Below, piece by piece: positions 8,937 to 15,508 of a stretch of DNA of 64,000 nucleotides. The notes beneath the pieces are model-generated. The model ran no database searches. It worked only from the letters and a program-made list of their open reading frames with translations, and was not told the origin of the DNA. Within the stretch, counting starts at the first letter, position 1; every line of letters starts with the position of its first letter. Source of the stretch: ZC4RG17 sp035304485 (GTDB lineage Bacteria > Actinomycetota > Acidimicrobiia > Spongiisociales > ZC4RG35); assembly GCA_035304485.1 (NCBI GenBank), contig DATGPZ010000069.1, positions 1-64,000 on the forward strand, read 5' to 3'. The translations under genes were made by a program, and so were the position numbers.

Positions 8937-10211
8937 ATGAAGGACGAAGCCAGCATGCTGGAGTGGGAGTCTCCCATGTACCGGGAGGCGGTGGCGCAGT
9001 TCGACCACGTGGCGCGTCTGATGGGGCTCGACGACAACGTCACGGAGCGTCTGCGCTTCCCTCAGAAGGCGACCGTGGTCACCTTCCCGTTCCGACACGA
9101 TACCTACGAGGACGTGGACACACTCTTCGGGTACCGGGTCCAGCATCTGACGACGATGGGCCCGACCAAGGGCGGGATCCGCTTCGCTCCCGACGTCAAC
9201 CTGGGTGAGGTGAGCGCCCTGGCGATGCTGATGACCTGGAAGTGCGCAATCGTGGGCGTCCCGTTCGGTGGCGCCAAGGGGGGAGTGAGAGTCGACCCGA
9301 TGGCGCTGTCCCGGGCCGAGCTGCAGCGGGTGACCCGCCGCTTCACCATGGAGATCATCAACGTCATCGGCCCCGACACGGACATCCCTGCGCCTGACAT
9401 GGGCACCAACGAGCAGGTGATGGCCTGGCTGATGGATACCTATTCCCAGCACAAAGGTCATGCGGTGCCGGCCGTAGTCACCGGCAAGCCACCCGCTCTC
9501 GGCGGCAGCGTTGCCCGGCGCGAAGCTACCGGCCGGGGCCTCATGTTCCTGTTGCCACAGGCGGCACATCACGTGGGCATGGACGTGTCGGGAGCCCGAG
9601 TGGCGATCCACGGGTTCGGGAACGTGGGCCGGTATGCGGCCGTGGCGGCCGCCGAGATGGGCTGTCGGGTGGTGGCCGTGTCGGACATCACGGGCGCCAT
9701 CCACGACCCCGATGGTCTCGACGTGGCGGACGTCGGCAAATGGGTGGACGAGAAGCGTTACCTCGAGGGGTATCCGAACGCCGATCACATCGATGGGCCC
9801 GACCTCTTCCGGCTTCCGTGCGACTTGCTGGTCCCAGCTGCCCTCCAGGGGGTCATAACCAAGGAGAACGCCCCTGACATCCAGGCCAAGATCATCATCG
9901 AAGGGGCCAACAACCCGACCAACCTCGATGCCGACGAGATCCTGCGCGAGCGAGGCGTCTTCATCGTTCCCGACATCCTCGCCAACGCCGGGGGAGTGAC
10001 GGTCAGTTACTTCGAGTGGGTCCAGGACGTCCAGAAGTACTTCTGGTCGGAGAACGAGATCGTGGGTCGGCTCCGCGAGATCATGACCCGGGCGTTCGAC
10101 GATGTTCTCCAGATCGCCAATGCGGAAGGCGTCGATATGCGCACCGCGGCGCTGATCAAGGGGATCCGTCGGGTCGCCGACGCCAAGCTCGTCCGGGGCA
10201 TATTCCCCTGA
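8937..10211 (+). CDS. gdhA: Glu/Leu/Phe/Val dehydrogenase, probably glutamate dehydrogenase
   Basis: Oxidative deamination of glutamate to 2-oxoglutarate, or the reverse, with NAD(P). The 424-residue protein has the substrate-domain motifs MGPTKGGIRFAP and VPFGGAKGGVRVDP (catalytic lysine), PAPDMGTNEQVMAW and the TGKP/GGS loop. A Rossmann domain with GFGNVGRYAA and EGANNPTN follows. Length and motifs match the hexameric bacterial GDH family. The annotated ATG at 8937 abuts GAGGAAGG with no spacer. The in-frame ATG at 8955 has AAGGA 10 nt upstream and may be the true start. It has its own promoter, divergent from the AdnAB-like operon. Confidence 0.9.
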   Translation: MKDEASMLEWESPMYREAVAQFDHVARLMGLDDNVTERLRFPQKATVVTFPFRHDTYEDVDTLFGYRVQHLTTMGPTKGGIRFAPDVNLGEVSALAMLMTWKCAIVGVPFGGAKGGVRVDPMALSRAELQRVTRRFTMEIINVIGPDTDIPAPDMGTNEQVMAWLMDTYSQHKGHAVPAVVTGKPPALGGSVARREATGRGLMFLLPQAAHHVGMDVSGARVAIHGFGNVGRYAAVAAAEMGCRVVAVSDITGAIHDPDGLDVADVGKWVDEKRYLEGYPNADHIDGPDLFRLPCDLLVPAALQGVITKENAPDIQAKIIIEGANNPTNLDADEILRERGVFIVPDILANAGGVTVSYFEWVQDVQKYFWSENEIVGRLREIMTRAFDDVLQIANAEGVDMRTAALIKGIRRVADAKLVRGIFP

Positions 10212-10212
10212 C

Positions 10213-10986
10213 TCAGGCGAAGGCGGGACAGATCTCACGAAAGCTGCACCAATTGCAGAGGCGCCCTGGTCGGGCGGGAAAGCGGTCGGTGGCGAGAGCA
10301 TCCTCGATTCGCTCCCACAGGGCGTGGAGTTGGCGTTCGACACCGTCCAACTGGCGATCGTCGATCGGCTGGCGGTAGAGAGTGGGCCCGTTGAGATAGA
10401 GGAGGCGGATCTCGGCCGGTGTCTCCTGGTGGAGGCGGCGAACCAGTAGGGCATAGATCTTGAGGGCGAAGAACGCCCCGAAGGCGTATCGCTCGGGTGG
10501 GGCCTTGCCGGTCTTGTAGTCGGTGATCACCAGCCGGCCGTCTTCGCCCCGGTCGATACGGTCGAGGATCCCGTGGATGACGATTCCACCCAGATCCTCT
10601 TTGAGCTCCTCCTCCCGACCGAGAGGCGCCAACCGGGCCGGGTCCTCCAGCAGGAAGTAGTTGAGGAGGAGCCCCATCGATTCGAGGCCCCATGCTCGCT
10701 CCGCTTCGACGGTGGGGAACAGCTCTTCGTACTCCTCGAGGCCTCGCAGCTCGGTCCAAGCCTGTCGGAAGAGCTCCGAGAGCCGGCGCGGTGTGCGCTC
10801 GGGGGCTGGGAGGTCGAAGAGTCGTTGGAGGGCGAGGTGGGCAGTCGTTCCGCGCGCCTGATGGACGGTGGTCGGTTCCGGGATTCGCTCCACCGTCCGG
10901 AAGGCGTAGAGGCGAGGGCAGGTCTTGAAGTCTCCCGCCCGACTGGGGGAGAGCGTCTCGAGTCGAGCCGTGATCTCAACGGTCAT
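10213..10986 (-). CDS. Stand-alone RecB-family (PD-(D/E)XK) exonuclease with Fe-S cysteines
   Basis: A 257-residue nuclease of the Cas4/RecB/AddB type. Visible motifs are KTCPRLYAFR near residue 20 (first cysteine), RGTTAHLALQRLF (the family histidine), IHGILDRID and LVITDYKTGK (metal-binding and catalytic Asp and Lys), and LCNWCSFREICPAF at the C-terminus, giving the other three cysteines of a predicted 4Fe-4S cluster. The ATG at 10986 is preceded by a TAGGGT hexamer 8 nt upstream, favouring a leaderless mRNA. A longer in-frame extension crosses the RNA locus and is rejected. No helicase is attached. Whether it works with the nearby AdnAB-like pair is unknown. There is no CRISPR array here to suggest a Cas4 role. 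Confidence 0.8.
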   Translation of the reverse strand: MTVEITARLETLSPSRAGDFKTCPRLYAFRTVERIPEPTTVHQARGTTAHLALQRLFDLPAPERTPRRLSELFRQAWTELRGLEEYEELFPTVEAERAWGLESMGLLLNYFLLEDPARLAPLGREEELKEDLGGIVIHGILDRIDRGEDGRLVITDYKTGKAPPERYAFGAFFALKIYALLVRRLHQETPAEIRLLYLNGPTLYRQPIDDRQLDGVERQLHALWERIEDALATDRFPARPGRLCNWCSFREICPAFA

Positions 10987-10994
10987 CGACCGGG

Positions 10995-11000
10995 ACCCTA
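10995..11000 (-). promoter_or_regulatory. -10 hexamer for leaderless RecB-type nuclease
   Basis: TAGGGT on the minus strand ends 8 nt before the ATG at 10986, with no Shine-Dalgarno between them. Confidence 0.5.
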
Positions 11001-11044
11001 CCGCAGGGGAATGACAAGGTTGTAGTTTCCGACCTGCCGGGGGG

Positions 11045-11337
11045 AGAAAGTGAGAAACCCCGAGGGAGCCTCGACCGAAGTCTCGACCCTCTCGGGGTTC
11101 TCGTTCCCACACAGGCTCTCGAGCCGAGGCTCGAACTCCCGGGTGGGAGCGGCCACCGAAGTGGCCAGTGCGACCTTCCGGCCGCTGGACCCCCGTCTCC
11201 GAGGACCCCTGGTCTTTCCGGGCCGTGGGCCGAAGCCTCCGGTCCGGGCGGACCTTCCGGTCCCACCCGAAGGTGGTGCCGGGCCCTACCGAGAGTTGCC
11301 TCCCGGTGGAGCGCTGTGGGGTCTCCCCCAACAGCGA
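11045..11337 (-). ncRNA. Candidate structured non-coding RNA A (class not recognised)
   Basis: No protein-like frame is convincing here, but the minus-strand sequence folds into a run of perfect or near-perfect hairpins. In transcript order: 11312-11336 (10 bp, one bulge, GAGA loop), 11263-11276 (UUCG loop), 11250-11263 (GGAA loop), 11228-11237 (UUCG), 11170-11185 (6 bp, GGAA), 11151-11166 (6 bp, UUCG), 11136-11149, 11119-11134 (6 bp, CUCG), and a closing 12-bp stem 11052-11102 followed by TTTCTC-type sequence that could terminate transcription. The UUCG and GNRA loops exist only when read on the minus strand (the plus strand has CGAA and TTCC), which sets orientation. A promoter lies just upstream. 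It does not show the conserved blocks of RNase P RNA, tmRNA, SRP RNA or 6S RNA. Boundaries are approximate. Confidence 0.55.
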
Positions 11338-11342
11338 TCCGA

Positions 11343-11372
11343 AAGCTAATGGTGGGTATCCGTCAGATGCAA
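11343..11372 (-). promoter_or_regulatory. Promoter of candidate RNA A
   Basis: Minus-strand TTGCAT (11367-11372), an 18-nt spacer and TAGCTT (11343-11348). The predicted start, around 11336-11338, is exactly at the first hairpin of RNA A. Confidence 0.5.
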
Positions 11373-11389
11373 GAGAAAGTGCAGGTTGA

Positions 11390-11459
11390 TTTTCGCGAGC
11401 GGTTACCTGTTTTTCGCGTGGATTTGTAGACGATGGCGCTGCTCGGCGGATCGCGAAAA
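11390..11459. promoter_or_regulatory. TTTTCGCG repeats between divergent promoters
   Basis: TTTTCGCGA at 11390-11398 and its exact inverse TCGCGAAAA at 11451-11459 flank a further TTTTTCGCG at 11410-11418. The patch is AT-rich compared with its surroundings and lies between the two divergent promoters. This is the arrangement expected of operator sites for one regulator acting on both sides. No known regulator is assigned. Confidence 0.45.
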
Positions 11460-11476
11460 CAATCCTTCGATTTCGC

Positions 11477-11505
11477 TTGACGTCCCGGTGAGACCTCCCT
11501 AACTT
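11477..11505 (+). promoter_or_regulatory. Promoter of candidate RNA B / leader of the 11731 gene
   Basis: TTGACG (11477-11482), a 17-nt spacer and TAACTT (11500-11505), one of the best -35/-10 pairs in the window. The start would fall near 11511. Confidence 0.55.
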
Positions 11506-11510
11506 GCCGT

Positions 11511-11690
11511 TCACCGGATCGGGGGAAACCCCGGAACGGAGTCGCAGAGGCCGAGAGGCGCTGCGAGAGGTCTGTCGGAGACCGATCTCTTCGGAGATCG
11601 GAGTGCGAGAGACCCGGAGGCCCCGAGGGGGCGAGTGCTTGCACTTCGCTTTCTCGGGGTCTTCCGCGTTCGGGCCCTTTCTCGGCGTCG
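11511..11690 (+). ncRNA. Candidate structured RNA B (independent RNA or leader of the PH-domain gene)
   Basis: Downstream of a good promoter the plus strand forms GGGG-GAAA-CCCC (11521-11532), nested by CCGTTC/GAACGG (11507-11512 with 11534-11539). CGCAG/CTGCG encloses GCC-GAGA-GGC (11543-11565). A perfect 8-bp stem closes a UUCG loop (11582-11601). A 12-bp stem pairs 11616-11627 with 11653-11664, with an inner hairpin at 11631-11649. A TTTCTC tract follows at 11678. The tetraloops fix the plus orientation. It could be a riboswitch-like leader for the gene at 11731, or a free RNA ending before that gene's own TACGCT element. Its first hairpin (GGGG, purine-rich loop, CCCC) and TTTCTC tail resemble RNA A, suggesting relatedness. 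No known class was recognised. Confidence 0.5.
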
Positions 11691-11717
11691 AGACGGCGAT
11701 CCCCGGGCGGGTAGGTA

Positions 11718-11723
11718 TACGCT
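11718..11723 (+). promoter_or_regulatory. -10 hexamer for the PH-domain gene
   Basis: TACGCT ends 7 nt before the ATG at 11731. It lies within a 5-bp hairpin (11707-11711 with 11726-11730). Confidence 0.4.
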
Positions 11724-11730
11724 TGCCCGC

Positions 11731-12342
11731 ATGGGTTACCCGAAGCGGCTGTTGGACGACGACGAAGTCGTCGTGAAGGAATTCCGCCCGCACTGGAGTC
11801 GGATCATCAAGGAGATCCTGCTCAGCATCGCCGTGGGGGTGGTGCTGGTCCTCGTGGGAGTGGTGCTCGATCTCCCGCAGAGAGGCTGGATAATCGCTGC
11901 TATCGCCGTGATCTGGTTCGTCCTGGTCATCCGGGGGTTGCTGTCCTGGTACCTCACCCAGCATGTGATCACCAACGAGCGGGTGATCTATCGGGCCGGC
12001 ATCTTCTCCCGGGAGGGAAAGGAGATACCCCTCGAGGTCATCAACGACGTTTCGTTCTCGCAGCGCTTCTGGGAGAGGCTCGTTCGTTCGGGCGACCTGC
12101 TGATCGAGTCGGCGGGCGAGCTCGGTCAGAGCCACTACCGGGACATTCCTCATCCTGAGGAGACCCAGAGCCTCATCTACCAGGTCCGCGAGGACCGGAT
12201 GCTCGCCCTGCAGGGTGGCTCGGCCACCACCATCACCCGCGCCCAGCAACTCGAGATCCTGGCGCGGCTCCATGCCGAGGGCCGATTGACCGACGAAGAG
12301 TTCGAACAGGAGAAGAGGGCCCTGACGGAAGGAGCGAACTGA
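11731..12342 (+). CDS. PH-domain (bPH2/DUF304) membrane protein with C-terminal SHOCT
   Basis: A 203-residue protein with two adjacent transmembrane helices (about residues 27-48 and 51-72). The bacterial PH-like domain follows (YLTQHVITNERVIYRAG through PLEVINDVSFSQ), and a C-terminal SHOCT-like helix pair ends it (ILARLHAEGRLTDEEFEQEKRAL). The domain is common in actinobacterial membranes but its ligand is unknown. The ATG at 11731 is preferred to the longer frame because the upstream part encodes the RNA B hairpins, and a TACGCT hexamer sits 7 nt before it. The stop overlaps the next ATG (TGATG), so it is cotranscribed with the acyl-CoA synthetase. A membrane-lipid role is suggested only by that context. 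Confidence 0.85.
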   Translation: MGYPKRLLDDDEVVVKEFRPHWSRIIKEILLSIAVGVVLVLVGVVLDLPQRGWIIAAIAVIWFVLVIRGLLSWYLTQHVITNERVIYRAGIFSREGKEIPLEVINDVSFSQRFWERLVRSGDLLIESAGELGQSHYRDIPHPEETQSLIYQVREDRMLALQGGSATTITRAQQLEILARLHAEGRLTDEEFEQEKRALTEGAN

Positions 12343-13952
12343 TGCCGCACATGCAGGACGATTTTCCGCTGCTGCTTTCCACCCTTTATCAGCAATCCGT
12401 CGACATCTATCCGAATCAAGAGGTCGTTTCGGTCGGGTCTGACCGTCGGATCGAGCGTGCCACCTATGCCGAGACAGACGAGCGGATCCGTCGCCTGGCG
12501 GCCGCCGTCGCCGAGCGCCTGGAGGTTCCGGTGGGCGGCGCGGTGGGGACTTTCGCCTGGAACAACCTCCGCCACCACGAGCTGTACTGGGCGCTGGCCA
12601 ACACAGGTCGAATCTGCCACACGATCAACATCAGGCTCTTTCCCGACCAGGTCACCTACATCGTCAACCACGCCGAGGACCAGGCGGTGTTCGTGGATCC
12701 CGACCTGGTGCCGCTGCTCGCTCCCATCGCGGATTCCTTCGATTCGGTTCGCCATTTCATCGTCATGGGTCCCGAAGCGGACGAGCGTCTCCCGAACTCG
12801 GTGGCCTACGAGGATCTGATCGAGGGAGTCGACGGCGTGGAGGAGTGGCCGCTCTTGGACGAGAGGTCCCCGATGATGTTCTGCTACACCTCGGGAACCA
12901 CCGGAAACCCCAAGGGGGTCGCCTACACGCAGCGCTCCACCTACCTCCACACCATCTCCAACCTGGCCAACTTCCCGATCAGCCCGGAGGACAACGTCTT
13001 GCCGGTCGTGCCGATGTTCCACGCCGCCGCCTGGGGGTATCCGTTCATGGCCGTGGCCCGGGGTGCCAAGCTGACCTACCCCGGGCCCGACCTGACGCCC
13101 GAGGGGCTGGTCCGACTCTTCACCGAGGAGAGGGTGACCTTCTCGGCTGGAGTGCCCACGGTTTGGATCGGCGTGCAGAAATACCTGGAGGCGAATCCCG
13201 ACGCCGACGTGTCGACCCTCCGGTCGTTCCTCTGTGGCGGGTCGGCCGTGCCCCGCTCACTGATCGATTGGTTCGGTCGGGAGAAGGGAATCCTCGTACA
13301 GCAGGGCTGGGGGATGACAGAGACCAACCCGGTGGCTTCGGTGGCGAGCCTCAAGCCCTCCATGTCCGACTGGGACTGGGAACGCCAGCTCGACTACCTG
13401 GAGACGGCCGGCCTCCCGATCCCGGGTCTGCAGGTCAAGATCGTCGACGAGGACGGAAACCCGTTGCCCCACGATGGAGAGGCATTCGGGGAGCTGCTGA
13501 TTCGAGGGCCATGGGTGGCGGGGGAGTACTACCGCGATCCTCGCTCGCCGGAGTCGTTCGAAGACGGGTGGCTCCGCACCGGTGACGTGTGCAAGATCGA
13601 TCCCGAGGGCTACATCCGGATCACCGATCGGGCCAAGGACCTGATCAAGTCTGGTGGAGAGTGGATCAGCTCGATCGACCTGGAGAACACCCTGATCGGC
13701 CATCCCGGCGTGGTCGAGGCCACCGTGGTCGGGCTGAAGCACGAGCGCTGGCAGGAGCGGCCGGTGGCATTCGTCGTTCCGGTCGCCGATGCCGCGCCGC
13801 GAGAAGAGGATCTCAAGGAGTATCTGGCTGGCCGGCTGGCGTCGTGGTGGGTCCCCGATCGGATCGTGTTCGTGGACGAGATTCCCAAGACGGGGACCGG
13901 CAAGTTCGACAAGAAGGTGGTGCGGGATCGCTACGCCGACTTGCTGCTGTGA
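12342..13952 (+). CDS. fadD: Long/medium-chain fatty acyl-CoA synthetase (AMP-forming)
   Basis: Activates a fatty acid to acyl-CoA through an acyl-adenylate. The 536-residue ANL-superfamily protein shows the P-loop-like YTSGTTGNPKG (A3) near residue 185, PMFHAAAWG, the A5 motif GWGMTETNPV, the hinge block GWLRTGDVCKIDPEGYIRI, and the C-terminal catalytic lysine in PKTGTGKFDKK. It is closest in pattern to the medium/long-chain FadD type, not acetyl-CoA synthetase. Substrate length cannot be read from sequence. It shares one base with the upstream stop and is probably translated by reinitiation. Confidence 0.88.
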   Translation: MPHMQDDFPLLLSTLYQQSVDIYPNQEVVSVGSDRRIERATYAETDERIRRLAAAVAERLEVPVGGAVGTFAWNNLRHHELYWALANTGRICHTINIRLFPDQVTYIVNHAEDQAVFVDPDLVPLLAPIADSFDSVRHFIVMGPEADERLPNSVAYEDLIEGVDGVEEWPLLDERSPMMFCYTSGTTGNPKGVAYTQRSTYLHTISNLANFPISPEDNVLPVVPMFHAAAWGYPFMAVARGAKLTYPGPDLTPEGLVRLFTEERVTFSAGVPTVWIGVQKYLEANPDADVSTLRSFLCGGSAVPRSLIDWFGREKGILVQQGWGMTETNPVASVASLKPSMSDWDWERQLDYLETAGLPIPGLQVKIVDEDGNPLPHDGEAFGELLIRGPWVAGEYYRDPRSPESFEDGWLRTGDVCKIDPEGYIRITDRAKDLIKSGGEWISSIDLENTLIGHPGVVEATVVGLKHERWQERPVAFVVPVADAAPREEDLKEYLAGRLASWWVPDRIVFVDEIPKTGTGKFDKKVVRDRYADLLL

Positions 13953-13964
13953 GCGACTGGCCGG

Positions 13965-14228
13965 CTACTGGACCTCGACCAGCTCGCCCGAGGTGATGTC
14001 CAGCACGTACTCCTTGCCGCTGCGGGAGTCGGCGATCCAGCGGGCCAGACGGGCGCCGCTCTGGCGTACCAGCCACCAGGCGTAGTCCTCGCTGGCGGCG
14101 AAGGCCGCCCGGGCGGCTCGGGCCGCTTCGACCGCCTCGGCCTCGTCGTCGAACACGCCGATCACACGTTCTTCCGGCGGCTCGGTCGGCTGCGCGTGCC
14201 GGTCGATGAACTCCATGGCCTCGAACAT
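13965..14228 (-). CDS. Small hypothetical acidic protein
   Basis: An 87-residue protein with no recognised domain. The middle is an alanine/glutamate-rich helix (DDEAEAVEAARAARAAF), followed by a tryptophan-containing stretch (YAWWLVRQSGARLARW) and a short strand-like end (EYVLDITSGELVEV). Codon usage is like the neighbours and the frame is clean between two well-defined genes. It stands alone on the minus strand, convergent with the acyl-CoA synthetase and divergent from the next membrane protein. The tail resembles small actinobacterial proteins of unknown function. No role can be assigned. Confidence 0.6.
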   Translation of the reverse strand: MFEAMEFIDRHAQPTEPPEERVIGVFDDEAEAVEAARAARAAFAASEDYAWWLVRQSGARLARWIADSRSGKEYVLDITSGELVEVQ

Positions 14229-14309
14229 CCCAGTTGCCCCTTTTGCCTTTCAACAATCTAGTCGCGCCACTCCCGACATCCAGCCGTCTGGGCAACTGGT
14301 CTTTGCTTC

Positions 14310-14315
14310 TATCCT
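14310..14315 (+). promoter_or_regulatory. -10 hexamer for leaderless membrane protein
   Basis: TATCCT ends 10 nt before the ATG at 14326. Confidence 0.4.
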
Positions 14316-14325
14316 CGACCTCCGG

Positions 14326-14691
14326 ATGAGTTCCCTCCACGCCAACTGGGGCTGGGTGACCGTGGCCATCACCGGCCTCGTGGGACTGTGGGGCCTGCTC
14401 CTCGCTTGGCGGGGACACGACCCGACCCGATCCTTCTGGGTCGGGGTGGGGGTGGCGATGGGGGTGACGATCATCCAGGTGGCCCTGGGCGTGTTTCTGG
14501 TGGCCGGAGAGGGGCGGGAGGGCGGCGACCAGCACGTCTTCTACGGGTTCGTCATCGCTTTCACTCTGGCCTTCGCCTACATCTACCGGGCCCAGCTGGC
14601 CCGCAAGCCGGCCCTCTACTACTCGGCCCTGCTCCTGTTCGTGATGGGGCTGGCACTGCGGACCATCGCCACGGCGGGTGTCGATTTCTGA
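14326..14691 (+). CDS. Hypothetical four-helix membrane protein
   Basis: A 121-residue protein with four predicted transmembrane helices, at about 9-27 (VTVAITGLVGLWGLLLAW), 36-58, 70-88 and 96-115. The loop between helices 2 and 3 is hydrophilic (GEGREGGDQHVF). No family is recognised with certainty. The ATG at 14326 is chosen over one 120 nt upstream because a TATCCT element precedes it and the upstream codons overlap the divergent gene start. The following fabI begins 25 bp after its stop, so the two may be cotranscribed. Confidence 0.65.
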   Translation: MSSLHANWGWVTVAITGLVGLWGLLLAWRGHDPTRSFWVGVGVAMGVTIIQVALGVFLVAGEGREGGDQHVFYGFVIAFTLAFAYIYRAQLARKPALYYSALLLFVMGLALRTIATAGVDF

Positions 14692-14716
14692 CAAGATGAC
14701 GAGCCAGGAGGATCGA

Positions 14717-15508
14717 ATGCTGCTCGAAGACAAGAAACTGCTCATCACCGGTGTCCTCACCGACGACTCGATTGCATGGCATGCCGCCCGCATCGCACAA
14801 GAAGAGGGAGCCGAGATCGTCTGCACCGGGTTCGGGCGGGGCATGCGCCTCACGCAGCGCTCCGTGCAGCGCCTCCCCGATCCGCCCGACGTGCTCGAGC
14901 TCGACATCAACGACGGCGCCCAGGTGGAGTCCCTCCAGGACGAGCTGCGGTCGAGGTGGGGACGGGTCGACGGGGCTCTCCACGCCATCGCCTATGCCCC
15001 CGATGACGCCCTCGGCGGCAACTTCTTGTCCACCCCGGCAGAGTCGGCCCAGACGGCCTTCGTCACCTCGGCCTTCTCATACAAGACCCTGGCAGTGGCG
15101 CTGCAGCCGCTGATGGAGGCAGCCGGTGGCGGCAGCCTGGTCACCCTCGACTTCGACAACCGTCAGGCCTGGCCGGCCTACGACTGGATGGGCGTTGCCA
15201 AAGCCGCCCTCCAGGCCGTCACCCGCTACCTGGCGCGGGACCTGGGCCCGTCCGGCATCCGAGTCAACGCCGTCTCGGCCGGCCCCCTCGGAACGGTGGC
15301 GGCCAAGTCGATCCCGGGTTTCTCCACATTCGATCGGGTGTGGAAGCAGCGGGCACCACTCGGGTGGGACCCTTCCGACCCTGATCCGGTGGGGCGCATG
15401 ATCTGTGTGCTGCTGTCGGATTGGGCGCCGATGACCTCAGGCGAGGTGATCCACGTGGACGGCGGATTCCACGCCGTCGCCGCCGGCCTCAGTGAAGGGT
15501 CTGACTGA
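14717..15508 (+). CDS. fabI: Enoyl-[acyl-carrier-protein] reductase (FabI/InhA type)
   Basis: Reduces trans-2-enoyl-ACP with NADH in the last step of fatty acid elongation. The 263-residue short-chain dehydrogenase has the FabI nucleotide loop LITGVLTDDSIAWHAA near residue 10, the acidic LELDINDGAQVESL block, HAIAYAPDDALGG, and a catalytic Tyr-x6-Lys in YDWMGVAKAALQAV that reads like mycobacterial InhA. The ATG at 14717 has an ideal AGGAGG 5 nt upstream, so the 13 extra codons of the longer frame are excluded. Its last 20 bp overlap the convergent histidine kinase gene. Confidence 0.93.
   Translation: MLLEDKKLLITGVLTDDSIAWHAARIAQEEGAEIVCTGFGRGMRLTQRSVQRLPDPPDVLELDINDGAQVESLQDELRSRWGRVDGALHAIAYAPDDALGGNFLSTPAESAQTAFVTSAFSYKTLAVALQPLMEAAGGGSLVTLDFDNRQAWPAYDWMGVAKAALQAVTRYLARDLGPSGIRVNAVSAGPLGTVAAKSIPGFSTFDRVWKQRAPLGWDPSDPDPVGRMICVLLSDWAPMTSGEVIHVDGGFHAVAAGLSEGSD

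Noticed and set aside
10213..10986. Cas4 of a CRISPR system
   Set aside because: The fold and cysteines would fit, but no repeats, spacers or other cas genes occur in the window.
11052..11102. Ordinary intrinsic terminator of an adjacent protein gene
   Set aside because: No protein gene ends here on either strand; the hairpin is better explained as the 3' end of RNA A.
11050..11349. Plus-strand 99-residue frame in the RNA locus
   Set aside because: Residue composition is Gly/Pro/Arg-rich shadow-like and every part coincides with inverted repeats that make sense as minus-strand RNA hairpins.
11045..11690. RNase P RNA, tmRNA, SRP RNA or glycine/c-di-AMP riboswitch
   Set aside because: Looked for GAGGAAAGTCC, the tmRNA ends and tag, the GGAA/AGCAG SRP loop, and the riboswitch cores; none is present on either strand.
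10987..12273. Long minus-strand frame extending the RecB-type nuclease to 686 residues
   Set aside because: The extension runs antisense through the PH-domain gene and across the hairpin-rich RNA locus; its residues look like shadow sequence, and a TAGGGT element marks the internal ATG at 10986.
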